In this document: positions 51,716-60,661 of the stretch, in pieces
Layout: every line of letters begins with the position of its first letter
How positions within the stretch are numbered: position 1 is the first letter of the stretch
Assembly: GCF_001663375.1 (NCBI RefSeq)
Contig: NZ_LCTF01000007.1
Coordinates: forward strand, 1-64,000
DNA length: 64,000 bases
Direction of reading: 5' to 3'
Source of the DNA: Caldivirga sp. MU80
GTDB taxonomy: Archaea; Thermoproteota; Thermoprotei; Thermoproteales; Thermocladiaceae
The notes under the pieces: model-generated
The model's database searches: none
The model's input: only the letters and a program-made list of their open reading frames with translations
Told to the model about the DNA's origin: nothing
Position numbers and translations under genes: made by a program

Positions 51716-52598
51716 GCCACTGATAGGTAGCGTATACAGGTTAAGTGAAATTGACTTAACGCAAATTGGTGCTGAACTCGAGCAGCTTGAGGATGATGAA
51801 CTCGTAGTTGAGGTTAACGCTGAACCCATTGATTACACCGTTGCGGCTGTGGATTCCGGGTTCACGCTTGTTAAGTACCTTGGATTGATGGTTGGTCTAA
51901 TAAACGTTGCTATGGTACTACCCCCAGAATCAAGTAGAAGTAGGTTCATTGCGAGGATAATCAATGATGAGAGGTCCCTTGGGGCAGTTGCCAAGCTTGA
52001 GGAACTTAACGCAACACATGAACTGCTTGATGATAGGGACGTGGTGTTGGTAGATGGGCCACTGTTAACTGAGGGTGAGGGTGACGGTAGGTTAAGGGCA
52101 CTGGTGAATAAGGCACTTGGCACTGGGCGTTACATATTATCCTTCACCAAGGAGGTGCGCCTTAACCGGGTCATTAATAGGCTGCTTAAGGCTGATAAGC
52201 CAATTAATGAGGCATCACTATTCTTCGCACTGTTGGAACGCTTCAGGTTAAGGCATGGGTCAAGGGGTGTGTTGATAACCACCCCAGTGAACCTGCAGGG
52301 TGAGGTTGTGGGTTTTTACATGCAGGCACATGGTGGCAGTCCACCTGTTTACGTTGAAGCCACCAGTAACGTGATTAAGAACCTAGGTGTGCTGGGCACT
52401 GTGGCGCTAATGATGAGTAGGGAGAATTACCCTATACCACTTTACATAGCTGATAAAATCTCTAAGGTCAGTGATGAGTTAAGGAGGTGGTTCATAATGG
52501 CCCTCCTAAGGGTAGGCAGCATGAGTGATGTTGACCCCCTACTGTATAGGTATATTAGGGATGTGCTTGGTTACGCTAGGGGGAGGAACCTTTATTAG
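51702..52598 (+). CDS. NurA-domain-like protein
   Basis: This 298-residue protein resembles NurA nucleases, RNase H-like 5'-3' exonucleases that work with HerA in DNA-end resection. Seen are VAAVDSGFTLVKYLG (the NurA strand with its first Asp), VVLVDGPLLTEG with a second Asp, and the late YPIPLYIADKISKV, matching the family's terminal YP-PL-A motif. The usual VDGS has become VDSG. It starts with TTG at 51702, overlapping the upstream gene by 14 bp; no better start exists. Pairing with an AAA-like ATPase instead of HerA is unusual. Catalytic competence cannot be judged from sequence alone. Confidence 0.65.
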   Translation: MYTLEPLIGSVYRLSEIDLTQIGAELEQLEDDELVVEVNAEPIDYTVAAVDSGFTLVKYLGLMVGLINVAMVLPPESSRSRFIARIINDERSLGAVAKLEELNATHELLDDRDVVLVDGPLLTEGEGDGRLRALVNKALGTGRYILSFTKEVRLNRVINRLLKADKPINEASLFFALLERFRLRHGSRGVLITTPVNLQGEVVGFYMQAHGGSPPVYVEATSNVIKNLGVLGTVALMMSRENYPIPLYIADKISKVSDELRRWFIMALLRVGSMSDVDPLLYRYIRDVLGYARGRNLY

Positions 52599-53004
52599 TT
52601 GATTCCTCATCAACGGCCTTAAGCATGTTCGCCACGTCCTGTGCCCTCTGTATGTAAATGTACTTATACTTACCCCTCTTCTCAACGTTAATCAAGCCAA
52701 GTTCATTAAGCCTCCTCACTATCCTGAAGAGCGTTGACTTAGGTATATTAAGGTCCCTACCTATCATGGACTGAACCACTGGCTTATTACCCTTACTTAG
52801 CAGGTACCTAAGCACCCTTACCTCATCTGTGTTTAACCTCACCTTATTCACATCGTCCTTAACCCCAATTGCCTCATCACCAGTGTTAGGATTGCCTTTA
52901 GTCAGCCTAACCTTAATATCATATATCATGTAACCCAGCACCATTATTAGGAAAACCTCCATCATAGTCATTATAACCATTACATTGCCTAAAGGCGGTT
53001 GCAC
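52576..53004 (-). CDS. Membrane-anchored winged-helix protein
   Basis: This 142-residue protein has a transmembrane helix at the N-terminus (about 9-27, VMVIMTMMEVFLIMVLGYM) followed by a polar linker and a winged helix at about 55-115 (DEVRVLRYLLSKGNKPVVQS; IPKSTLFRIVRRLNELGLI). It is probably a membrane-tethered transcription regulator of the type common in crenarchaea. The GTG at 53004 overlaps the stop of the upstream gene (52989), so they are coupled. Its 3' end overlaps the NurA-like gene by 23 bp, facing it. Confidence 0.72.
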   Translation of the reverse strand: MQPPLGNVMVIMTMMEVFLIMVLGYMIYDIKVRLTKGNPNTGDEAIGVKDDVNKVRLNTDEVRVLRYLLSKGNKPVVQSMIGRDLNIPKSTLFRIVRRLNELGLINVEKRGKYKYIYIQRAQDVANMLKAVDEESTNKGSSP

Positions 53005-53693
53005 TCATTAATCACCCTCGTAACAGTGTTCTCAATCTTCTCAGTAAGCACCGTTAATAGGCCTAGGGTCCTTATAGTCCCATTGGCTAGCACCATGTAT
53101 CCGTAATTCTCCATGCCGCTTAACCCCAACTCTGCTAGACCCTTAGCTACGCATTCACTATTCTTAAGTCTCCCAATAATGCCTATGGTTACGTTGGCTG
53201 AGCCAATGGCTAAGCCACCACCTAGGTTTATTAATATGACCGCCGCCGCATCATTGACCTTTAAAACTTTATATACTTCATCATTACCCTTACTCACCAA
53301 CCACCCCTTATCATTAAGCATCTGAGCCACCTCAATGTTAGATATGGGCGTGTTGGTCATATAAGACATCTCCTCTATTAACTCACCTAGGGCGTTAAGC
53401 AGTATCCTTAGCTCATCAACACTTTTAATACCCTTAAGCGTTATTGATGGTATCAGGACAGCCATCCTGGAATCCTTAACGTAGTCAGCGTAGAAGCCTA
53501 GGGAGCCAACGGCTGGTGCTATTATTGAGAATTCCTCCTCGTTAACAGGAGTTATTGTAGCTATTCTAAACTCTATTAAACCCGTGTTAATCATCCTATT
53601 AAACGATAGCTCAATTAACTTACCATTAACCATCGAGTAAATCTTCGACCTCTCCACACCTCCACTAACCTCCTCAACAATAACACTATCCAT
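52989..53693 (-). CDS. Hypothetical alpha/beta protein
   Basis: This 234-residue protein is not recognised. It is soluble with alternating strands and helices; the C-terminal half contains AAVILINLGGGLAIGSANVTIG, seen in pieces LINLGGGLAIG and SANVTIGIIG. TTTTAAATATA at about 53718-53728 lies about 26 bp upstream of the ATG at 53693, giving a leaderless mRNA. It overlaps the membrane winged-helix gene by 16 bp and, with it, faces the ATPase-NurA operon. Confidence 0.65.
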   Translation of the reverse strand: MDSVIVEEVSGGVERSKIYSMVNGKLIELSFNRMINTGLIEFRIATITPVNEEEFSIIAPAVGSLGFYADYVKDSRMAVLIPSITLKGIKSVDELRILLNALGELIEEMSYMTNTPISNIEVAQMLNDKGWLVSKGNDEVYKVLKVNDAAAVILINLGGGLAIGSANVTIGIIGRLKNSECVAKGLAELGLSGMENYGYMVLANGTIRTLGLLTVLTEKIENTVTRVINECNRL

Positions 53694-53880
53694 TATGGGA
53701 TAATTTCAAGTAGGCAACTTTTAAATATATCGTCCTGCAATAATCATGAGACTGAATCCCCGAATTGAGTATTGTTATGACTAGGTTACATTTAAGGCGT
53801 AGCCGTAATAAATGGATCCATTTGCGCCATATATGACCTCGTTAAAATGGCCTGGACACTGTAGCAGTCAACATGGTTAA
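53694..53880. other. Non-coding gap left of mini-element copy 3
   Basis: Apart from the TATA box of the 53693 gene (about 53718-53728) I see no gene, tRNA or strong repeat in this stretch. Confidence 0.5.
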
Positions 53881-54048
53881 ATGACCCCCTTCCCGTTCCA
53901 GTGGGGTGGGTTTTTCGTTGTGGGGGGTCTTGGGTGTTGCCTCGTCTGTTGTGGGGTTGGTGGTCTTGTTCTTGGGGTGGTGGTAAGGGTGGGGTATCGC
54001 CCCACCGGCTCATCCAAAAAGCCCAAACCCCCTTTCAGAGGCACCAGG
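53881..54048 (-). mobile_element. PATE/IS200-IS605-like mini-element, copy 3 (diverged)
   Basis: Read on the plus strand it begins ATGACCCCCTTCCCG, the exact inverse of the right end of copy 2, then has GGGGGTCTTG and GTTGCCTCGTCTGTTGTGGGG aligning with the GGGGGTCTCG and GTTACCCCGCCTATTACGGGG blocks of copy 2. A hairpin GTGGGG/CCCCAC at about 53994-54010 corresponds to the internal hairpin. The far end is degraded and its boundary is approximate. The Gly/Val-rich frame across it is not a real gene. Confidence 0.5.
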
Positions 54049-54129
54049 AAAACACAAGGCAAAGGGGGAATTAAAATGTAACCAGAAGCAGAAATACTGG
54101 ACAATAGGTTAAAACTTTAAACCAACTAA

Positions 54130-54300
54130 GAAACAACACCACCCCTAGAAGAGGCGAAGCTTGTCTACTCGTTGCTAAGTACAGTCGACGGTGGGTTAAG
54201 GTACGGTGTAAGGTTCATTATACACCACCACGTATCAAAAGACTTCAACGCAGACCCGGCCACGGAGGTCAAGGATGTATTAAAGCGCTTCATGAAATAA
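54130..54300 (+). pseudogene. Coding remnant of unknown family
   Basis: A frame from 54130 to the TAA at 54298-54300 encodes about 56 residues with protein-like composition: LEEAKLVYSLLSTVDGGLRY followed by GVRFIIHHHVSKDF and a charged helical end VKDVLKRFMK. There is no plausible start codon, and a stop lies in frame at 54127-54129, so it looks like the 3' end of a gene whose beginning was lost, possibly with the insertion of the neighbouring mini-element. Confidence 0.4.
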
Positions 54301-54385
54301 GGACTAGTGGGAATGTGATTAAGGGAATCAGATTATCTTCATTTCGATTAAATACCTTAACCATTATCTTCGTTACCCTAATGCC

Positions 54386-55056
54386 TTAACCGCACCCACC
54401 GCTTTTACTAACGTTGATAGCCGCAACTAGGTTTAGTATTTCCTTGTAGGGTGGTTCATTCCTTGGGTCATCGCTGACCCACTTATACCTAACTATACCT
54501 TGATCATCAAGAATGAAGGCTGCCCTCTTAGCCAGCTTCTTAAGTCCCAACAGATCCTCAAGCACGAGGCCGTACTTCTCAATGAACTGCCTATTGAAGT
54601 CACTTAGTAGCGTGAAGTTGAGCCTATTAGCCTCCTTAAAGGCCTTTAATGCCCATGGCTGGTCAACGCTTATGGCTATTACCTCTGCGTTAGCCTTATT
54701 CATTATACTCATGTTATCCCTAATAGTGCACAACTCCTTAGTGCACACTGGGCTAAACGCCGCAGGGAACGTCAGTATGACAAAGAGCAAGCCTCGCCCT
54801 TTAGGGCGGGGTTGTCCCACTACGTGGGGTTTCAGCGATGGGTTTATAAGATCCAGCTCTGCAGAGGTTATTAGTAACCCCGTAATAGGCGGGGTAACTG
54901 TCGAGACCCCCAGAGTGAAACCCCGCCCCTCAAGGGCGGGAAGGGGGTCATCACAGGCTTACCCTTACCTAGAAAGTCGCTTAGTCTCCTTACCTTTAGG
55001 TCTGTGTCTAGGAGTTCGAAGTCAGGTGCCCTCTCCCCTACCTCGACCATGGTCAT
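54386..55056 (-). pseudogene. Peroxiredoxin split by a mini-element
   Basis: The 5' part (55056-54952) encodes 35 residues of a thioredoxin-fold peroxidase (VEVGERAPDFELLDTD through GKGKPV). The 3' part (54787-54386) encodes 133 residues with the peroxidatic cysteine in FPAAFSPVCTKEL. Between them lies a 164-bp non-coding element, which shifts the frame. Joining the flanks gives GKGKPV-LFVILTFPAAFSPVC, a perfect 168-residue peroxiredoxin (Bcp/AhpC-like), so the insertion is recent and otherwise nothing has decayed. Such enzymes reduce hydrogen and organic peroxides. TATA-like TTATAAAC at about 55074-55083 remains. Confidence 0.82.
54788..54951 (+). mobile_element. PATE/IS200-IS605-like mini-element, copy 2, inside peroxiredoxin gene
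   Basis: The boundaries are set by the interrupted protein: the element runs from CAAGCCTCGCCCTTTAGGGC to GGCGGGAAGGGGGTCAT, 164 bp. Its left end has the hairpin GCCCTTTAGGGC, the right end CCCGCCCCTCAAGGGCGGG. There is no target-site duplication, as expected for IS200/IS605-type movement, and no coding capacity. The ambiguity of the boundary is at most one or two bases. Confidence 0.7.
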
Positions 55057-55179
55057 CCAGCCGTGTTAAACTGTTTATAAGGGTTTGTGGGCTATTCTAA
55101 GTTGCTGAACAGCCACAAGGCTGGGTGCGGTTAAACCAAGGTGTAGCTTATTCAGTACGCCTTAACCTGATGGGAGGGG

Positions 55180-57945
55180 TTATCTCAGTGACGCCTGTGT
55201 GGTCTCTTTAATGCGTGTTGGTAGCCTGGATGGCCACCAGTTATACTTACCCGCCAGGACCATTATTGCTGGCATTACGGCTGGCCTTATTATGAAGGCG
55301 TCTATCAGTACGCTTAACCCAACTGTAAACCCTATTTCCCTCAGTATGTATAATTGGGATGCCATTAGGCTCATGAAGGCCATGGCTAGGACCATGGCGG
55401 CCCCAGTCACTATAGGGCCCGTATTCTCAACAGCCACTAGTATGGCGTCTGGGTCATCCCTACCTTTAATCACCTCTTCCCTAATCCTTGACACTATGAA
55501 TATGTCGTAGTCTGTGCCGACACTAGTCAATAGTGCATAGAGTATTATCGGCATTAACCAGTATGTCTCAATCCCTAAAACCCTGTAAAAGACAACTTGG
55601 CTAATGGCCAACGCCCAGGCCATACTCATCATCACTGTTGCAAGCAACCTAAGCGGGATAACAATGCTCCTCAGCGCAATGGACAGTATAATTATGTTCA
55701 AGGCGATTATCAGTAGGGCTATTTCACCGTAAAATTGCCTCTCAAAAACGCTAACAAAATAGTACTTGTTAGCCGCATCCCCACCAACAAACACCTTAAC
55801 ACCGTATAACTCAGCCACCTGCCTAGCCACCTTGGCTAGGTCTAGGTAAACTGGGATTAACCTATCCGAGAGCGCCGTGTAACTGGTGGTGACTTTAAGT
55901 ATAATCATTGACGATGAGTTATAGGCCACATTAATGCTCTTAGTGAAGTTAAAGGCCCCCACGTCACTTATAATTGCACTCAATGCACCTGGGTTAGGTG
56001 GCTCAATTACGATGTACTGGGTTGACTCTATGTAGTTTGGGAAATGGCTGAGGAGTATCTTATACGCCTGAATAGGCTTAATATTAGGCATTAGTATTAT
56101 CGGGTTTGACGTAAGGGGGGTTTGGAGCAGTAGTGCCACGGATAGTGCAGTGAAAACCAGGGCAATTGATAGGACTAGCCAGGGCCTTTTAATGGAAAAC
56201 CTGGTCAACCTAACTATCAACCTGGTACTAAGCTCACGGGTGGATGACCTCAAGCCCATGGGCCACAATATGCCATCACCCATGATGCTTACCAGCGATG
56301 GTAAAACCACCGCAGTCGTTAAGATAACCAACGCTACGGTGACTATGAAGGATAGGCCAATTACCTGAATGTACTGGTAATTGGATGCCACAAATGAACC
56401 TAAACCAGCGGCAACCACGCCACCCGAGGTTAACACGGTTGGTACCGTCATACGTGTTATAATGTTTAAAGCCTGAGGGACCGTTGAACCCCTCCTCCTC
56501 TCCTCTAGGTACCTACCCACTATGAGAAGGCTGTAATCGACACCAATGCCGAAGACGATGGGTGACACCATGTAGACTGTCAAGTAGTACACTGTTAAGC
56601 CTGAAACACCAATGAGGTAGATCACACCGAGCACTGCACCGTATGTTAGCACTAGGATCAGTAGGATCACCAATGGAGCAACCAACGTGCCCAATACGAA
56701 GAGGAGCATGGTTAGTACTAATATGCTGCTGACCTCATCTATAACAGGCACATCACTCTCTATCATCCTCGAGAGCTGGTTCAACACAATACCAGTTGAG
56801 AATGGGTAGACGTAGTCATAATTGCTGAAGGCATCATAAATCCTAACATCATTTGTTGAATTAACCACCACTAGGGAGTAGCCATCTGAATAGAGGGAAC
56901 CATTAGTCACGTTATTAGCGTATGAATAAGGTGGCCTGCTGAATGCCGATAAGACAATGAACCTTAAAGATGAGTTAAGTTCAGCCATAACTTGATTGAC
57001 CTGGGACCTATTGGAACAGGCCAATTGTGTTAGGTAAGGCTTAATCAATAGTGGTGTTGAATTTATGAATTGATACGCCACCAGCTTGGCTACAAGCGAC
57101 CTCGGTGGATTACGCCCAAGTGCAATTACCTGCACCGCAAGCGGATTACTCATCGTTATGTTCCTCAGCATCGCCATATACGTACTGTTAATCCTAGCCA
57201 GAGTTAAACCGTAGGATGAACTTAAAGCACCATTGATGGTCGTTACATTTAACCCATATGTAGACAGACTACCTATTGAGGCATTTAAAACCGTGATGAA
57301 GTAGCCTATCTGGGTCATAAGCCAACTGGGGTAATCATTATTCGCTAGAACTGTTGACGCTGTCTCGTTAATCACCCTTGATGTTGGGTAATCATAGCCT
57401 GATGATGCCGATAGCTTAAGGAAAAACACCCTTAGGAATGATGAGTAGAAGCTACTGAATTCACTGATGGTTGATGTATAATTGCTATATGTATTATAAT
57501 ATTCACTACTTATGTTGTATAATTCGCTACATAGCAGCGACTCATTAATGTATATGTTGTTAACAATAGCTGTGTAATTCCCCACGTAATCCCTTACGGT
57601 TTCATTAGTGACATCGTTATAGCGGTTAATAATAACGTCATAAACCTTGTTCAGATCATAGTACGACAAGTTAAGTGACCTTAACACTTGATCAACGCCT
57701 TCAAGCACGTATTGGGAATTGTTAACATCACCAACGTAAACCGGTATCACAACTAGGCTTGTCTGGTTACCCAGGTAACTACTGACTATACTACTTACAA
57801 CACTTGCACTTGTCCACCTTGGAAGAACCTTATTATCACTGTACACTAGTATCTTGAAGACCAAGTTGGCATGAGAAGCCAGTAGTAGGATAACAACAAT
57901 CCACACAGCTATTATAAACACATTGAGCATCCTCCCATTAACCAT
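55180..57945 (-). CDS. MMPL/RND-family membrane transporter
   Basis: This 921-residue protein has RND topology. One N-terminal helix (about 8-28) precedes a large outside domain (about 30-385), then comes a block of helices (about 390-590), a second outside loop (about 615-735) and a final helix block. The motifs VFGIGVDYSLLIVGRYLEERRRG and SVGTDYDIFIVSRIREEV each carry the membrane Asp of MMPL/HAE3-type proteins. They use the proton gradient to export lipids or hydrophobic compounds; the archaeal substrate is unknown. The ATG at 57945 follows a TATTTATAAATAA box at about 57972-57984, about 33 bp away; the internal ATG at 57930 is an alternative. Confidence 0.85.
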   Translation of the reverse strand: MVNGRMLNVFIIAVWIVVILLLASHANLVFKILVYSDNKVLPRWTSASVVSSIVSSYLGNQTSLVVIPVYVGDVNNSQYVLEGVDQVLRSLNLSYYDLNKVYDVIINRYNDVTNETVRDYVGNYTAIVNNIYINESLLCSELYNISSEYYNTYSNYTSTISEFSSFYSSFLRVFFLKLSASSGYDYPTSRVINETASTVLANNDYPSWLMTQIGYFITVLNASIGSLSTYGLNVTTINGALSSSYGLTLARINSTYMAMLRNITMSNPLAVQVIALGRNPPRSLVAKLVAYQFINSTPLLIKPYLTQLACSNRSQVNQVMAELNSSLRFIVLSAFSRPPYSYANNVTNGSLYSDGYSLVVVNSTNDVRIYDAFSNYDYVYPFSTGIVLNQLSRMIESDVPVIDEVSSILVLTMLLFVLGTLVAPLVILLILVLTYGAVLGVIYLIGVSGLTVYYLTVYMVSPIVFGIGVDYSLLIVGRYLEERRRGSTVPQALNIITRMTVPTVLTSGGVVAAGLGSFVASNYQYIQVIGLSFIVTVALVILTTAVVLPSLVSIMGDGILWPMGLRSSTRELSTRLIVRLTRFSIKRPWLVLSIALVFTALSVALLLQTPLTSNPIILMPNIKPIQAYKILLSHFPNYIESTQYIVIEPPNPGALSAIISDVGAFNFTKSINVAYNSSSMIILKVTTSYTALSDRLIPVYLDLAKVARQVAELYGVKVFVGGDAANKYYFVSVFERQFYGEIALLIIALNIIILSIALRSIVIPLRLLATVMMSMAWALAISQVVFYRVLGIETYWLMPIILYALLTSVGTDYDIFIVSRIREEVIKGRDDPDAILVAVENTGPIVTGAAMVLAMAFMSLMASQLYILREIGFTVGLSVLIDAFIIRPAVMPAIMVLAGKYNWWPSRLPTRIKETTQASLR

Positions 57946-58007
57946 ACACCAGCGCTCGGCATCACGCTAAGTAGTATTTATAAATAATTTTCTAAGGCTC
58001 TGCGGAT

Positions 58008-58868
58008 TCAGCGTAGGCCGGTGTAGTGTATTGGCATGCGCCAATCAAGCCCAATGGTCCTAAGCCCTATCCTAGGTATTATGGGTGTCCTACGCTTATG
58101 CTCAGTCGCAACCACCCTTCTCCAAACTTGCTCCACTAAGCTGATCGGCTTCCCAGTGGCCTCCTGTGCCTCCTGCGGGTTCAGCCTAAGGTCAACCAAT
58201 GCGTGAAGTATTACGTCAATGTCCTCGTACCTAAGGCCCAATTCACCTTCTGCCGTCTGACCCTCCCATAGGCGTGGGCTGGAGGGCTTGTAAGCTATCG
58301 AATCCGGTAAGCCCAAGTGCTTGCCTAGTCTCCTCACCTGGCTCTTATACAAGTCGCCTATAGGCAGTATATCCACACCACCATCACCATACTTAGTGAA
58401 GTAGCCTATCAACAATTCACTCTTATCCCCAGTACCGGCAACTATCATTCTGTTTAGGTTCGCGTAGTAGTAAAGTATAGTCATTCTTATCCTGGCCAGC
58501 ACATTGCCGTTCGCCACAACCTCGCTCTCCCTGAAGGCTGGTATTGTACTGGAGTAGGCGTTCCTGATGGGATTGATGTCAATAACCTCGTACTTGATCC
58601 CAAGTGCCTTAGCTAGTTCAACGGCATCCCTTACATCCTCAGGTGGGGTTGTTTTGTAAGGCATTATCAATCCAATTACCCCATCCTTCCCCAATGCCTT
58701 AACGAGGAGAGCGGCGGTTACGCTTGAATCAACGCCACCACTAAGCCCCACCACCGCACCCTTGGCGCCAATGCTACTTATGTATGACCTGAGGAAGTCA
58801 ATTATCCTCCTTTCAACGTAATCATAATCAATGTTGATTAACCTGTCTATGGTTACCCAAGGTGGCAT
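58008..58868 (-). CDS. nadE: NAD synthetase, ammonia-dependent
   Basis: This 286-residue N-type ATP pyrophosphatase amidates deamido-NAD to NAD, the last step of NAD synthesis. The PP-loop is VVGLSGGVDSSVTAAL (about residues 38-53). The deamido-NAD-binding VAGTGDKSELLIGYFTKYGDGG and PSPRLWEGQTAEGELG (as PSSPRLWEGQTAEGELG) follow. No glutaminase domain is present, so ammonia is the expected donor. The ATG at 58868 begins PPWVTIDRL, about 30 residues before the PP-loop, normal for the family. Confidence 0.92.
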   Translation of the reverse strand: MPPWVTIDRLINIDYDYVERRIIDFLRSYISSIGAKGAVVGLSGGVDSSVTAALLVKALGKDGVIGLIMPYKTTPPEDVRDAVELAKALGIKYEVIDINPIRNAYSSTIPAFRESEVVANGNVLARIRMTILYYYANLNRMIVAGTGDKSELLIGYFTKYGDGGVDILPIGDLYKSQVRRLGKHLGLPDSIAYKPSSPRLWEGQTAEGELGLRYEDIDVILHALVDLRLNPQEAQEATGKPISLVEQVWRRVVATEHKRRTPIIPRIGLRTIGLDWRMPIHYTGLR

Positions 58869-59068
58869 AATTCAGGCACTGCATCCCCGGCTTAATAATG
58901 TTTCCCATTAATACATACGGACCTCAAGTTTAACACTTAAGGTTTAGGAGGGTTAAATCTAGGTGTTACTAAGTGTGCTTAAGTTTTTCGATTATTGATT
59001 GATTATTAGCAGTTAATATGAGTGTTTTTGGGTAAAGATTTTTTAACCAGTGAATAGTTAGTGAACCC

Positions 59069-60049
59069 ATGTCGATGTACCGTAGGGTTATTAGAATTGG
59101 GGAGAAGAGCATAGGGATAACGCTACCTAAGCAGTGGCTTGACTCCCTAAACATTGGGCTTGGTGACTTAATAGAGGTTAAGGCTGTTGAGGATATGCTT
59201 ATAGTTAAACCAGTTGTGTCTGAACATGGCTCAAGCAATGCCGTGGTTTTATCATCCGGTGAGAGCTCTGATGAGGCCATGAGGATAATAATAGCCGGCT
59301 ACATTGAGGGCTTTGATGATATAGCAGTGAGGGGCCCTAAGGAGAGCATTAGGCGTGCCTACCAGGTGATTGAATCTAAGCTACCTGGCTCATTAATCCT
59401 CGAAAGTGAAGATGGGGTAATGGTTAAGGTAGCTACATCCGAGACTAACATAAACCTTAAAATGGTTGTCAGTAGCACGTCAACAATACTGAACGCAATG
59501 TTCGACAAGATCTCGTCATACCTAGAAACCAACGATACATCACTACTGGATGAAACACTAGCCATGGATGACCAGGTTGATAAACTCTACTTCCTAGCCT
59601 TAAGAACAATTAAGAAACTGTCCTTTAGGGACCCTAAGGAAGCTATTGATGATACCATTATAGTGAAGAACATGGAACACGTTGCAGATGCACTTGATAG
59701 GATGGCCAGGACGTTTAAGGGTATCCAGAAGATAGACCCAGGGTGTGTTAAGGAGCTCAGCAGTAGGCTAAGGGATGTCTGGTCCTACACCTTAAGGGCC
59801 ATAAATTCCTACCAATCTGGCTCCAAGGAGCAGGCTCTTAAGGTGATAGTTAGTAGGGAGGAGTTGCTAAACAGGATGTTTAGCCTAATTAAGAAGCCGT
59901 GCAGTGAGGAGATGGCTGGCGTCATGCATGAGCTACAGTTGATAATAGCCCTATCAGTCGACATAGCCGAGGCAACGTTCTCAAACTACGTTAGGTCAGT
60001 GACCAAGAGACCGGTGAGTAAGGAGAGTAGCGAGGACGTGGTGGGTTAA
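59069..60049 (+). CDS. PhoU-like regulator with AbrB-type DNA-binding domain
   Basis: This 326-residue protein combines an N-terminal swapped-hairpin AbrB/SpoVT domain (RRVIRIGEKSIGITLPKQWL and GLGDLIEVKAV) with helical PhoU repeats (about 115-310: TLAMDDQVDKLYFLALRTI; VKNMEHVADALDRMARTF). Archaeal proteins of this design are thought to link phosphate status to transcription. No pst transporter genes are adjacent. The ATG at 59069 is about 26 bp after a GATTTTTTAAC box (59037-59047). Confidence 0.82.
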   Translation: MSMYRRVIRIGEKSIGITLPKQWLDSLNIGLGDLIEVKAVEDMLIVKPVVSEHGSSNAVVLSSGESSDEAMRIIIAGYIEGFDDIAVRGPKESIRRAYQVIESKLPGSLILESEDGVMVKVATSETNINLKMVVSSTSTILNAMFDKISSYLETNDTSLLDETLAMDDQVDKLYFLALRTIKKLSFRDPKEAIDDTIIVKNMEHVADALDRMARTFKGIQKIDPGCVKELSSRLRDVWSYTLRAINSYQSGSKEQALKVIVSREELLNRMFSLIKKPCSEEMAGVMHELQLIIALSVDIAEATFSNYVRSVTKRPVSKESSEDVVG

Positions 60050-60577
60050 CTATCCTAGTGCACCCTCACAGCCTGAGGATAAAACCCTAGAGGCCTCCCA
60101 CAGCACCTTGGGCATGGGGGACTTATCACCAAGGTAGTACCTTTCATGGGCTGCGTCTGAGAGGGCCACTGAGGCCAGTATACGCAGGGGTGTATTGACG
60201 TAGGCGCGGACGACTTCATTAATCCTGGCCCTTAAATCACCCATGTTCATTATTAACGCCGGCCCAACCATGACCATTGCATTGTTGAACTTGTTCATTA
60301 ACTCATTAACCCTTGATAACCCACCACCCGTGGCGGAAACCACCATGAAGCCACGTGAATCACTATACCTATTGATTAAACCCATCCTTATCAATGACCT
60401 CAATGCCCCCCATACGTCACTGGAGTACCAGGGTGGATACTCGTACCTGACTCCAAGGTGATTCCTCAATAGGTACACTATAATCATTAACCTGAGCATC
60501 TCCATCCTAGACTCAGCTAGTATGAGCAGTACCACGTCCTCAAGGTTAATTCTACCGAAGCCAAGTCTCCCCTGCAT
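60050..60577 (-). CDS. Hypothetical protein with a winged-helix-like region
   Basis: This 175-residue protein is not recognised. The N-terminal 80 residues look like a winged helix (MEMLRLMIIVYLLRNHLGVR; VWGALRSLIRMGLINRYSD), and the remainder is helical. It stops directly beside the PhoU-like gene end (convergent, no gap). The ATG at 60577 is favoured over 60589 because a CTTAATAGG box (minus strand, about 60598-60607) is about 26 bp upstream. It may be a regulator, without evidence for targets. Confidence 0.65.
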   Translation of the reverse strand: MQGRLGFGRINLEDVVLLILAESRMEMLRLMIIVYLLRNHLGVRYEYPPWYSSDVWGALRSLIRMGLINRYSDSRGFMVVSATGGGLSRVNELMNKFNNAMVMVGPALIMNMGDLRARINEVVRAYVNTPLRILASVALSDAAHERYYLGDKSPMPKVLWEASRVLSSGCEGALG

Positions 60578-60661
60578 GTTGAACCACACCCACCAGCCCT
60601 ATTAAGGTTAATGCAGAACCAGGCAATTGAGGTAAGGTTTATTATCCTGGAGTGGTGCTGG

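Noticed and set aside
53881-54081. Gly/Val-rich 66-residue frame
   Set aside because: It coincides with the palindromic mini-element and shows matching DNA, not protein, conservation with the other copies.
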